Shown piece by piece: positions 55,101-64,000 of a DNA stretch of 64,000 nucleotides. Numbering within the stretch: the stretch's first letter is position 1; each line of letters opens with the position of its first letter. This stretch comes from Diaporthe sp. PMI_573 (taxonomy: Eukaryota > Ascomycota > Sordariomycetes > Diaporthales > Diaporthaceae): assembly GCA_021399435.1 (NCBI GenBank), contig JAJTUP010000001.1, positions 1-64,000 of the forward strand, given 5' to 3'. Position numbers and translations under genes: made by a program. The notes under the pieces were generated by a model, which did no database searches, was not told the origin of the DNA, and worked only from the letters and a program-made list of their open reading frames with translations.

Positions 55101-55914
55101 CTCGTCGCCTGTCAAGCGGGAGCCGAGCATCGAACTCAGTAGTGAGGAGGGCGACGACGAGAACGACAGCGGCCTCGGGTCGAGCGCGAACGGGAATGAG
55201 ACGAGTGCAGATGTGGACGGCGCCGGGGTGCCGATGGACGGAGACGATAAGAACGACTCCTTGTCCAGCAAGGAGGCTGGAGACAACCGCCTTTCGTGGC
55301 GCAAGCTGAGCAAGCCGCACCTCTCGTCGCCGCGGAAGAGCAGCCAGGACGGACCGGGAGAGGACAGCCTGGATCACCTGGGGGTACCTCCGACGTCCAC
55401 CCCGGCCATCATCGAGGCGCAGCTACAGCAGTGCATCGAGGAACGGTTCCACCGCATGCCGTTTGACGACTGGGCATTCCTGGAGAACACGCTCGGGCAT
55501 GGACCGAGTGGCGGGTACGGCCACTCGGCCCTTGAAGTGCACCACCGCGTCCACTTGGACATGACGCACCGAGCACAGCACCTCCCGCCCCATCATACAT
55601 CAGCCACGGAAGAGCCCACCAGCGCCAGCGACGAACCCCAAGACGAGCCCCGCACGCCCTCTGGTCCCACCGACCGTGCTGGCGGCGACGATGCACCCGC
55701 CCGAGCCCAGTCGCAGCGATCGGACGCCCCGTCGCCTAAGGAGCAGGGGGCGAGACCGCAGGACAAGACGAAGCCGGTCCCCAAGCTGCGGCAGGAGAGG
55801 GACAGGAAGAGGGAGCGCAGGAGGAGGGCTAACGGCCCGTACCACCACAACTTCCGAAACTCGCATGTTGGCTCCTGGAAGATGAAGCAAAGGCAGGGGC
55901 GGAATGGTCACTGA
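52171..55914 (+). CDS. large low-complexity, probably nuclear protein
   Basis: 1247 residues in one exon from MRDMGKLDSGAVEMMVKMSQ. Most of it is disordered: Ser/Thr/Asn- and KS-repeat-rich (SKSKSKSKSKSD), Pro-rich, and an acidic EEEEEEDE run near residue 835. A folded-looking segment lies at about residues 185-260 (MTKIRELCLHASAHARRHLD ... RGHETISEEILKGETIYLIE). A basic KRKRD and RRKRVKREARKARRARDRG region followed by a Glu/Arg/Lys coiled coil is near residues 905-980. The Arg/His-rich end reads GSWKMKQRQGRNGH. Several nuclear-localisation-like signals are present. I cannot name the family; a chromatin- or transcription-associated scaffold is possible but unproven. Confidence 0.82.
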   Translation: MRDMGKLDSGAVEMMVKMSQESHLLSPEISAAGSDNGHVDDLKGESFSDLAEVENNHNPLAKEAGAAVAAGATPSSHRQQQQTSLKTPAAASPANPGTHSNTTTTTNTTSKSKSKSKSKSDPSQTTRKQGKSKSNTAKMISTKSTLSTSRRPTPINIQIVRVDSSSPQSSQSTSTSHKTNGPAHSFAMNMLPMTKIRELCLHASAHARRHLDLVLDGSRFEARDRDGHVFRGHETISEEILKGETIYLIEAGLDARGPARAGRGSSSSRAGSERPKGGGGARERGRLLCLKSLELEGEERETRAPYRTPSVSSRASSSQEASRGKSEPRLTPSQKALAIAQMGRTPATQELVIKKRRPVSSAVKKTLPSPVLEKVGQCSDAEAPGDETLVGELDEGDDLERTLVAASPLRISTPPPSSPKQQHDHHQQVPPNLQDSQLVIPDSQDPFSQGLFSQEPVESQQPAPTPSLPDMPDAPRAQPRPSPRVKAAPTTATTQARQPTSRPDPYDINTVLTDDEDERSDESNNTHTNVRMAPSVRKLGSATTQRKTVAPPPVSLPSPRRAQSNPPSPSRANRAGVPAAGSKTSTPAKKATPVKVGHSSPAVPLPSSPTTHVAAAIAKGGQRPVGRNRTPQLPSPGQIVLRVPSDSDEDDDLIEEAFRDLSRSYPPPSLPWSQPPLRVALDAEAGGDDQPARRRGSVGSAAGEARGGTLVAAALPSASGSPRKSPLKKPLPPSPSKQLSHRSPIKSSPIITSPSKREEATIVHDSSSAVESDEDQDFRIVKKEIRNEESPSRKTRLADIPAIDKKPQQEEKKQHEVIELSSGSDSDIEPSEDILEEEEEEDELKLPTIDVELPVQEAKVPPLSLFPARIGRSPLRDSPKTDPIKIEPAYEEPPPSAQASKRKRDTSEEPDPEDEKHRRKRVKREARKARRARDRGQKASMLLQEEREEQLAALQEERKKLALEKAHRRALELEIIVSSPVKREPSIELSSEEGDDENDSGLGSSANGNETSADVDGAGVPMDGDDKNDSLSSKEAGDNRLSWRKLSKPHLSSPRKSSQDGPGEDSLDHLGVPPTSTPAIIEAQLQQCIEERFHRMPFDDWAFLENTLGHGPSGGYGHSALEVHHRVHLDMTHRAQHLPPHHTSATEEPTSASDEPQDEPRTPSGPTDRAGGDDAPARAQSQRSDAPSPKEQGARPQDKTKPVPKLRQERDRKRERRRRANGPYHHNFRNSHVGSWKMKQRQGRNGH

Positions 55915-56337
55915 GGATGATTCAACAAGGAGACTTTTGGTTGTATGAGAAGTGTGAGCGTTGTGTGTGCCATTCACATGGGGGACCCTGATTTGCGCTT
56001 TGATATGGCGTTAGGTGACCTGTACATTAGTCTGTCCATGATCTGTAGTATGGAAAATCCAAGCGTGCTTTCGCAGTCTGGGTTAATGAAGAAGTGAATA
56101 TGGATGCAGTCAACTGGTCCTGAAGCGGTTCCGAGGGACGGATGTCGACTGCAAAGTGGTGCTGACATAATGCACCTGTCGCAGTCGGAGCTCTTATCTT
56201 ATCGCAGCTCCCTGTCACCCCTCGGAATTCAGGACGTCACTATACCAGCCGAGGCATCCTCCGCCCCCCCGCGAATTGAAAATCAACCATCGTCGCTCGC
56301 CCCACGCAGATGCGCCGCAGCACCAGCGAACCACAGG

Positions 56338-56819
56338 ATGGCGCCCCAAGCTGACAAGGGCGAGGACCCTTGGAACGACAAGACCAAGGAGAAGTTCAAC
56401 AGGTGGGTTGTCACCCCACCCCACGCACCTCCTGTTGTCGACCCCTTGAAGCTAACGTGGTGCCGTTATCGTCTTCTAGCAAGAGCAAGAGCAAGTGGCT
56501 CGACCCATGCCAGGAGGCCGCCTCCAAGAGCATAAAGTGCCTCAACCGGAACGGCGGCGACAGGACCATGTGCCAGGAATACTTCGAGTGCGTTCGTTCC
56601 TCCACGAGCAGGGCCGATTTGTTTTAGGCTGGGCGGACCTGGGGTGGTCAAGACGAACATGACATGGCTGACGAGGATTGTCTTTTTCAGAGCTTATAGG
56701 GAGTGCAAGAAAACTTGGGTATGAACACGGGTGGGACACCTGGGGCCTCGCGGCGCGTTTGCTGACGGACGTGACAGATCAACAAGCGGAAGGCTGAGGG
56801 TGGCGGACTCTTCGGCTAG
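56338..56819 (+). CDS. COX23: COX23-like twin CX9C mitochondrial intermembrane-space protein
   Basis: Four short exons (56338-56402, 56480-56587, 56691-56718, 56778-56819) join in frame to 80 residues. The protein begins MAPQADKGEDPWNDKTKEKF and carries two exact CX9C pairs, CQEAASKSIKC and CQEYFEAYREC, forming the helix-turn-helix fold oxidised by Mia40. The tail KKTWINKRKAEGGGLFG is typical of Cox23. Cox23 helps deliver copper for cytochrome c oxidase assembly. Introns of 77, 103 and 59 nt have normal borders. An upstream open frame at 56104 is in phase, but its residues are not of this family, so the ATG at 56338 is chosen. Confidence 0.92.
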
Positions 56820-58178
56820 GGTGCGAATAACTGTGCCGACGATATTTTGAGGGGTTGCAATATGGCTCCGGCGGATTAAATCGGACTGGCGACGGACGGA
56901 TGCGATACATGCGGCCAAGACCATAGGGACCGCCTGGAACGAGCGCCCACGACGCAAATTACGAGGATACATATGCATGGATGGGCCCTCAGCGGGATAT
57001 CCAAAGTATGAACCCGCGAGAACGGATGGCATCGTTACAGTCGGCGATGGAGATCTGGTTCGGCTCCAGGCCGCGTTGGAGTGGGACTTTTGTCGGCTGG
57101 GTAGTCGAAGTACCAAGGACCTCCCCTTCTCAGGTCTGGCATGTGGCGGGTCACGATATAACGGTTGACTCCTGGATATGGACACGGGATGTGTTGTCCA
57201 CCTGGATCGGATCACATGGCTTTGGGTCCAGCCATATTCTCGACGAGCTCTGCCGGCATTACGACCATGCCTCGTAATCCCCGGCAGCTGCGTTGCGAGC
57301 TCATTGCCGAATGTAATAAAACTGTATCAATGCCTGAAAAAAAAAATGAAAAAAAAAAAAGTCTCACAAGCTACTGTGGAGAGAAATACAACCTGACTTG
57401 AGTTTGGTTCCCGTTATTTTGCTCTTCAGTCTGGGATGGCAGTGCATGAGATTCCTCCCTGTCCATGTCAGAAAGGGGGCCAATTTCCGGGCAAGAATTG
57501 TATTCAGCGAAACAGTTCAGCCGTCTGCGCAGAAAATTGGTATGCACAATCATCTGGGAGGCTGGATCCCAGGAATTAAATCGGAAACCCTTGGGGACGT
57601 CCTCATCGTGGCTGAAGGAGAGGGCCAGAGCATGGCACGGTCCATGGTACGGCAAAGAAGGAAAATCGAGCAAGGGTGGGGGAAAAAGGAAAAAAAGGAG
57701 GGAAAAAACATAATGTAATACGACTGTTACTTGAGCATAAGGACATGAATAATTTAAAGGCTCATAATTCTTCCAGAATTCTGTTCTTGGAGATCCCCAG
57801 GCCTGCCTGCACGGACCAACCGGGCACAAAACAGGACATACGGATTGCAACTCCAACTGCGAATCTGCATTCACTCACTGGAGCCACCGTGCGAAATTCT
57901 CGGCATACATTTCGACCGGGTTATAGGGGAGGATGAAGTGGGTTATTTAAAAGAAAAAAGCACCTTTTATATCCGAATAACATCCCCAGATCGCATGGTC
58001 GAGTGTGCGTCCCTGCAGCCCCATTTCCCGAGCGGCACAGTCAGTCAGTCCTCGTCTCATCCGGTGGCCTGCCTCCGCTGCCCAGTCCGCCCGTGCTACA
58101 TACGACGCCATCAGAAGGGTATTCGCTTCGACCGGCTGATCGCATGATACGGGTATAAGACGCCCAACGCCGCACAGG
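56820..58178. other. intergenic stretch, 1.36 kb
   Basis: A/T-rich homopolymers (AAAAAAAAAATGAAAAAAAAAAAA near 57340 and AAGGAAAAAAAGGAGGG near 57690) are present. No supported gene. The right end is the promoter of the NatB subunit gene. Confidence 0.4.
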
Positions 58179-61100
58179 ATGTCCATGTACGGCAGCAGGT
58201 ACTACCGGCCTGCACTGAAGAACAGCGTCGATGTTCAGCTGCAGACCGCCTTTAACGAGGGCCTCTGGTCGAACGTCACCCGCCTCGCTGCTCAGCGGTT
58301 CAAGGCCAAGAAGGACCCTTACTATGAGGTTGGTCGCCAGTGCTCTCTCTCTCTCTCTTACTCTTTTTTTTTCTTCGAAAATCCAGACACTCCCTCTGAC
58401 AAGTGAAAACAGACAATAAGGATCTGCGCAGAGTCCCAGATGGACACGGTGCCGGAGAAGTCTGCCGTCGTCTTCGCCATCGATGCCCTGGCCAGGGACA
58501 AGAATGCCGTGCCTGACTTCGACTCTATCGAGCTGTATGAGTGGGCACTTAGGGAAGCTGCGCCGCCGCTCGACTACGCGCAGTCCATCGGTGTCCTGCG
58601 CGCAAGGTGGGCAAAGGCAAACCCGGCCAGCCCCAACGTGGTCGAGTGCCTCAAGGCGTGTGTGGTTGCTTGGGACCTCGTGAATGCGCAGCAGGTATGT
58701 CTACCGTCCGCCCCTGCGTAGTTATGCAAGAACGCTCACCAGGTCAGATCGCGGCCACGTTAGACAAGGGCCAACCGGGGAAGAACAACGGCAAGAACAC
58801 ATTCTGGAGCATCACGTTAACGCACCTACTCTCTGTTAGTATTTAAACACCCCATACCACCGGGCCCTATCGACCTGACAGGTGTAGACAAGCCCACAAT
58901 GCCCAGAGAACATGAAGGTCATGTTCGGCAAGCTGTCGCGCATGCAGCTCGAGAAGGCGGCCAACATCGCCGCCGACGCCAAGGCCACGGGGCGCGGTCT
59001 CCGGGAGGAGGAGGAAATCAACCTCTACTACCACGTGGCCGGCAAGGAGGCCTACCTGAAGTCGCTCTCGGCCGAGGGAAACCCGATAGGGGTTCTCGAG
59101 CAGTTCAGGCAGGGCCGGAAGCACCTGCTCCAGCAGAGCCTGCAGACCCTGGAGGAGGCCGGGGACTGGGAAATCGTCTACAGCACGTGCCGTCAGGCGC
59201 TGAGCAAGGAGGATGAGAACGGGAAGCCGTCGTTCCTTGCGTTTGACATGCGGATATGGAAGCTTTTCGTCAAGGCTGCAGGCAATCAGGGCGACGTCGA
59301 GGCGTGAGTTACTCCTGCCCTCCCTTTTGACCCCTGATCTTATTCTGACGAGATGTCCAGCGCCTTCACCGAGGTCCAAGAGGTGCTGCAGAAGTTCGTC
59401 GCTGTCCAGCAGGGCGTGGCGCCAATGTACAAGAAGAACATTGGCCTGGCCCTCCTGGAACTGGCCTTCAGCTCGCCCACCACCCTCCTGCCTCCGAGCC
59501 TCGACCCGAGCAAGCCATCCTATCGGGTGATCCAGCTGTACCTGTTCATCGAACAGAACCTGCTCCAGCGCGCCACCTTTGACGACGTCAAGGAGTATGT
59601 GTCTCAGCTGACATTCGAGGAAGCCAAATACTTCGTTGACAACCTGAGTAACACCGTCGCCGGAAAGGTAAGTCCTGCTCTCGTGTGCGACCAATGTGAA
59701 CCCATCTGATTAGATCCTCTTTACAGACACCAGATGCCCAGAGACAGTTGGTCGTCCGCGTACTCGAGATCAAGTTCAGGTACTTCCTCACGACCTGCCC
59801 CCTGACGCAGGAGTACATCGCCGTCATAGCCGAGGCCGGCGACTCGCAGCTGAAGTGCAAGTTCTGCTCCACCACGACCACCAAGAACTGCACCCCGTGC
59901 CTAGAGGGCGTCGTCACCAAGGCACTATCCACCTACCAAGACCTCGACAAGACGCCCGATGTCCTCAAGGGCCTCGACAAGGACCCGCACGTCGACCTGG
60001 CCCTAGTCGCCTCATCAGCCCTCCTCAAACTAAGCGGCCTGCGCCAGTCCCCAACCCCAAGCAGATTGGCCCCGCTGAGCAGCGCCGACGCACCAAGGGT
60101 CCTCCAGGCCACCCTCGTCCTGGCGGCGCAGCTCTCCAAGACGCCCAACGAGATGCCCCTGCGTTTGTTGCTGGTGCAGGTGTACACCCTCCTGGGCTGC
60201 GGCTCCCTGGCCCACGCGACGTGGCTGCCCACGGACGTGAAACGCACGATCCAGGACGCCCTCAGCCCGCTCTTCTTCGACCGCCTGTCGGGGGTGTCGC
60301 CGGGCCTGTTCCGGCACTCTGGTGCGGGCAGCCACGCCCTCACCGAGCCGCTGTCCTCGTACTACTCGGGCTGCCTGCGGGAGAAGTCGCCGGTCAAGAT
60401 CTGGGACGCCTTCGCCGCGGGGAGCTACACCTCGATCCTGGACATGGCGGCGTACTCGGACCGGCTGCGGCGGAGCTGTACGCTGGTCATGACTGTTGTT
60501 GAGGAGAGGAGGGCGACCCGGGCGCTCGGGGGCAAGATCGAGGGCGGGATCGAGCAGTCGCCTCTGCTTGGTGAGTTGGATCTAAACACATGCGCTGTAT
60601 TGCAGCAAGCCCCACTGACTTATAGCAGCACACATCACGGACGACACAAAATTCGTCAACGCCATCGACTACGGCTCCTTCCCGAACCTAGAAAGCTCAC
60701 ACACCGCGCCCCTCCACGAGATCGTGAGGCTCGGCCCAGCCCTCTCGGTGCGTCCCTTTTCTTCTCCCCTTCGAATCCAACCCACCAAAACCAGAACTAA
60801 CACACCCAACCCCCAAACAGGACGAACGATGCCGCCTATCCCTCCTAACAGAACAATTCCTAGACGCAGTAACCCACAAGCCACACAAGGACTACAAACC
60901 CACCAAGGTCAACGAGGCAGCCGCCCGCGACAAGGCCTACCAGATAGAGACCTACGCCCGCCTCTCCGAGTCCCTGTCAACCCTCCTCCACAAACCCTTA
61001 ACCGCGACAAATCTCACCTCGCAGGAACACAAGTATCACACGGCCATAAGCCTCCTGTCGGCCCTCCTCCGCACAGCCCTCGACACCCCCAAGTCCGCCA

Positions 61101-61633
61101 GCACCCCGGCCCCACAGGCCTTCTCCACCGCCGTTACGGGGGTCCGCGCGATCCTCGAGGCCCTCCGCGCGGAATTTTTCGCTGTCCCGCCGAGGATGGC
61201 GGGGCTCCCGGGCGGGGAGGGCGATGTGCTGCATCACCTTACGAACCCGCTCGGTATCTCGCTGCTTCGCGACGCCGCGCTGGCGGTAAGGTGGGCCGCG
61301 GGGTCGCTTGTGACGTTCCACGCGGAACAGACCGCAAGGGACAGGTCTGGCCGGGGCGGGCTGCACAAGGAGGTGCTTGCCGAGGCCAAGGGGCTGGAGC
61401 AGGTCGCTGGGAAGGTTCTGGGGGCTGTCAAGGCGAGGGTAAAGGAGCTAAGGGAGGTCCTCGGGCTCGGGGGGTGGCTTGACCGGATGGAGGGGTGGGC
61501 GTTTGGGGAGGATGGGATTTCGGACCTTGTGAGGGAGGTTGTTGGCGAGGCGGACGTTGAGGAGTGGGGTGGGAGGGTTGTTGAGAGCTGGAGGGAGGGG
61601 GTTAAGGGGCTGTGTATGGTCAAGATGGAGTGA
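58179..61633 (+). CDS. NAA25: NatB N-terminal acetyltransferase auxiliary subunit (NAA25/MDM20)
   Basis: About eight exons. The start MSMYGSRYYRPALKNSVDVQ is characteristic. It is followed by KAKKDPYYE, ICAESQMDTVPEKSAVV, SIELYEWALREAAPPLDYAQ, IAATLDKG and FWSITLTHLLS. Later blocks are RMQLEKAANIAADAKATGRG, ALLELAF, a CKFC ... CTPC pair (residues about 430-450) and KDPHVDLAL. The C-terminal exon runs to VKGLCMVKME. The protein is an alpha-helical TPR-like scaffold that anchors catalytic Naa20 to the ribosome, so that Met-Asp/Glu/Asn starts are acetylated. Introns are mostly 45-100 nt. The first, which holds a CT microsatellite at about 58342-58365, has an uncertain donor. No break in the frame was seen. 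Confidence 0.9.
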
Positions 61634-62087
61634 GTGAGTGAGTGGGTGGATAGATAGAGAGAGAGATGTCTGTATTCGCTGCACCAAAGAAAGCATCCTA
61701 GAAAACGAAGGAGTTATCAGAGATAGAAAAGGGGTATTGGAATTTCGAATGGTGTATTGGGTATATCCCCCACTGCCAGGCTGGGTGATAATGTTGTCAT
61801 CACAAAAAAGAAAACCCAGTCTGCCTGCTGCCCGTTGCCCGGTTCCCATCTGGCTCAGGCCTTCCAAAAATTCCAGTTGTGGTTATAAACTCCTTGCAAT
61901 GCAGCCCGTCGTGATTCGTGCCCTTGTGTTATGTTCCGCCCCATCCAACGTATAGATACAGCCTCCCGCGTCCCCACCTTGTCAAAATGAGGGCAAGCCG
62001 TCCTCCCCGTCCCCAACCATGGCGGCTAGAGTGGGAGAGAACCCTTGCGCCCAACCCCTCCAGTTCGCATATATCCCGACCTAGGGC

Positions 62088-62760
62088 CTACATCCTCGCA
62101 CTGCTCGCCCTCCTCTTAGAACCACTACCCCCCCTCCTAGAGGCGAGCGCCTGCCTCTCCTCGCGCAGCGTGACCCAGATCCAGAACCAGCTGATGACCT
62201 CGACAAAGGCAAAAGCAAAAAAGACCCTGTTCTTGAGCCCGTCGCCGCCCCAAGTGCTGGCGGCGTATCCGGGCGGGGGGTGGACCATGCGGCTCCGGAC
62301 GGAGGAGGAGTCGCCGAAGATGGGGCTCGAGGGCGAGAAGACGAAGGAGTAGGTGATTGCGATGAAGGAGAGCAGGAGGCGGATGGGGGCTGGGAGGATA
62401 ACAGTCACGCGTTAGTCCTTTTTACTTTGCGGGTTTTCCTTCTCTTGCGCAAGGGGAGGGGGGAGGGAGGGGAGAAACGTTACCCTGAGTGCCCCAGTGT
62501 TCGTACAGGGCCACCTCCTCGGGCAGGCTCAAGGAGACGAGATCGGTCAGGCCCATGGACGCCAGGATGAACGCGAGGAAGGCCAGGGCGGGCGAGTGCG
62601 CCTCGAAGGACCTGTCGTAGGGCATCCCCATGGCCTCGCCCAGGACATACACCAGGGCCTGGTCGGCTATGGTCATGGGGTTTGTGAGGAAGAAGAAGCC
62701 CAGGGTGATGTGGAAGAGCGAGAGCGAGGTGATGATTGTCTTTGCGGATATGAGGGCCAT
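62088..62760 (-). CDS. ILM1: ILM1-like membrane protein
   Basis: Two exons (62484-62760 and 62088-62389) join to 192 residues across a 94-nt intron. The product begins MALISAKTIITSLSLFHITL and continues GFFFLTNPMTIADQALVYVL and GEAMGMPYDRSFEAHSPALA, then LASMGLTDLVSLSLPEEVAL. WGGDGLKNRVFFAFAFVEVI and SWFWIWVTLREER follow. This is the four-helix layout and wording of the fungal ILM1 family (increased loss of mitochondrial DNA). The end is basic (SRRGGSGSKRRASSARM). Yeast ILM1 is an ER/membrane protein linked to mitochondrial DNA maintenance, and the biochemical role is unclear. It converges with NAA25. Confidence 0.88.
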
Positions 62761-63359
62761 CTTTGGTGGTGGTGCTTGGTCAGCCAGCGGGCTGTTGCTG
62801 CTGTTTGTTGTACTGTAACTATTCCGATCGTTGTGCTGCCAGGTCGAAGGTGTCGTCGTCAAGAGTCAGAGAGAGACGTAATGTAGACTGTAAAGGCAGA
62901 TAAAACCGTATGGCAGTTCAGCTCAGCTCAGCTCAGCTGTGGAGGGGACAGACAAGGCGAGAAGGGGGGTGGACGTGTGTGTGTACTTGTGTACTCGGGA
63001 AACAAGAGGCATGCGACCTCGTAATGCTTGGCTGGCCCTGCTGCAGCAGTAGTCGACCTTCAACGTTTGGAGCTTGAGCTTGCCTCCTGTTGTTCACATG
63101 TGCCGCCACCTGCCCCGTGCAGCTGCACGTAACAAGGTCAAGCGGACAGCCCTGCCCGAATGATTGGGCACCCCACCGGAACTTGAAAGGGGTCCTCCGT
63201 CGGGAAGGTCCAAGTTAAAGGGCCCACCTGCCTAGCAGGGGTAGCTCTTTGACAAGGTACCGAAGTACTTTGCGTTTAAGGATAGCTTCATTAATCCCAC
63301 CACCGATGATGTTATAGAATACACGCGACACACCACACAGCCGCCAACAGCCGCCCAAC
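62761..63359. promoter_or_regulatory. divergent promoter region of ILM1 and CDC43 with a TCAGC microsatellite
   Basis: 599 bp between two outward start codons. It contains (TCAGC)x4 at 62919-62939 and a GTGTGTGTGTAC run near 62974. No further element is certain. Confidence 0.45.
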
Positions 63360-64000
63360 ATGTCCTCCCCCTCCCCCTTCGACCCTCCCCTCGACAAACC
63401 CCGCCACCTCCGCTACTGGCAACGCTGCGCCCGCACCCTCCTGCCGCACCACTACACCCCCAACGACAGCCAGCGCCTCACCCTCGGCTTCTTCATCATA
63501 GCCGCAATCGACCTGCTCTCCCCCTCCTCCTCCTCCTCCGAAAACACAAAACCCCTCCTCACCCCCTCCGACCGCCGCAGCCTCCGCGCATGGGTCCTCT
63601 CATGCCAGCACCCCCACGGCGGCTTCTGCGGCAGCCCGTCCCACGTCCTCCCGCGGGCCGCGCACGAGACCGACGGCGCGGGGGGAGGGAACGCCAACAT
63701 CGCCGCGACGTATTTTGCCCTCCTCCTGCTGCCCATGCTCACGGAGCCTGGGCATGCCGAGGGCGGCGCGTACGCGGGTGTCGACCGGGCCAGGACGCTG
63801 AGGTGGCTGCGCAGGCTGCAGAGGGTCGACGGGGACGGGAGTTTTGGGGAGGTTGTTTATGAGCTGCCTTCTTTTGGTAATAACTCCGATGGCACAAAAG
63901 ATACAGAGAGGAGGAGGGATTATATCGTCGGTGGCGGGAAGGACATGAGATACTGCTATCTCGCCGCCGTCACCCGCTGGATCCTCCGTGGTGACGTGAA
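63360..64000 (+). CDS. CDC43: geranylgeranyltransferase type I beta subunit, partial
   Basis: The frame is open from MSSPSPFDPPLDKPRHLRYW to the window edge (213 codons, no stop). It has LTLGFFIIAAIDLLSP, then LRAWVLSCQHPHGGFCGSPS with the prenyltransferase-repeat GGF motif. NIAATYFALLLL, VDRARTLRWLRRLQRVDGDG and GGGKDMRYCYLAAVTRWILR follow. The last is the substrate-pocket wording of GGTase-I beta. The enzyme attaches geranylgeranyl to CaaL proteins such as Rho GTPases and works with the shared alpha subunit. The zinc-binding D and C lie beyond the window in relatives. A Ser/Thr-rich insert (SPSSSSSENTKPLL) is unremarkable. The 3' part is outside the window. Confidence 0.88.
   Translation, partial: MSSPSPFDPPLDKPRHLRYWQRCARTLLPHHYTPNDSQRLTLGFFIIAAIDLLSPSSSSSENTKPLLTPSDRRSLRAWVLSCQHPHGGFCGSPSHVLPRAAHETDGAGGGNANIAATYFALLLLPMLTEPGHAEGGAYAGVDRARTLRWLRRLQRVDGDGSFGEVVYELPSFGNNSDGTKDTERRRDYIVGGGKDMRYCYLAAVTRWILRGDV

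Noticed and set aside
57398..58147. several 80-106-codon frames between COX23 and NAA25
   Set aside because: Lys/Gly-rich translations of A/G homopolymers; no conserved wording.
1..64000. CRISPR arrays, phage or bacterial operons
   Set aside because: No regular spacer-repeat array exists and gene structure is plainly fungal with spliceosomal introns.

Overview
The window is nuclear DNA from a filamentous ascomycete (Pezizomycotina, most likely Sordariomycetes). The support is short 50-110 nt introns with GTRAGT-like donors and CTRAC branch sites, large NACHT-ankyrin and HET proteins, polyketide synthase (PKS) fragments, a Fot1/pogo-type transposon, and patches where the differences between copies are C-to-T/G-to-A, as in repeat-induced point mutation (RIP). 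No genus is claimed.

The window has two halves. Positions 1-48 kb are accessory. They hold a RIP-decayed nucleoside-phosphorylase/NACHT receptor at the left edge (minus strand) and an unrecognised multi-exon gene (3.5-6.6 kb). A membrane PAN-like protein gene (7.3-10.4 kb) is split by a 2.19-kb Fot1/pogo element with an exact TA duplication. Next come an aldo-keto reductase and a small secreted protein, then an intact 2192-residue HeLo-like/NACHT/ankyrin receptor (14.7-21.5 kb). After it lie a hypothetical gene, a secreted heme-thiolate peroxidase, and a CorA-type membrane protein with a long soluble N-terminus (26.8-30.2 kb).

From 30.5 to 47.9 kb the window looks like the remains of one or more secondary-metabolite loci. 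There is a KS fragment joined directly to a C-methyltransferase fragment, a broken SDR, a middle piece of an MFS transporter, and a 5'-truncated aldo-keto reductase. There is also a KS-only PKS piece, a TRI101-like acyltransferase frameshifted at a C10 run, and an SDR with N where the catalytic K is expected. Intact small genes lie among them: a secreted protein, two small membrane proteins and a HET-domain protein. A 245-bp direct repeat, one copy of it RIP-mutated, links 32.15 and 35.29 kb.

From 49 kb to the right edge the DNA is GC-richer and holds conserved housekeeping genes: NAD glycerol-3-phosphate dehydrogenase, a 1247-residue low-complexity nuclear-type protein, COX23, NAA25 (NatB auxiliary subunit), ILM1 and the start of CDC43 (GGTase-I beta). 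The sharp change near 48 kb marks a core/accessory boundary.
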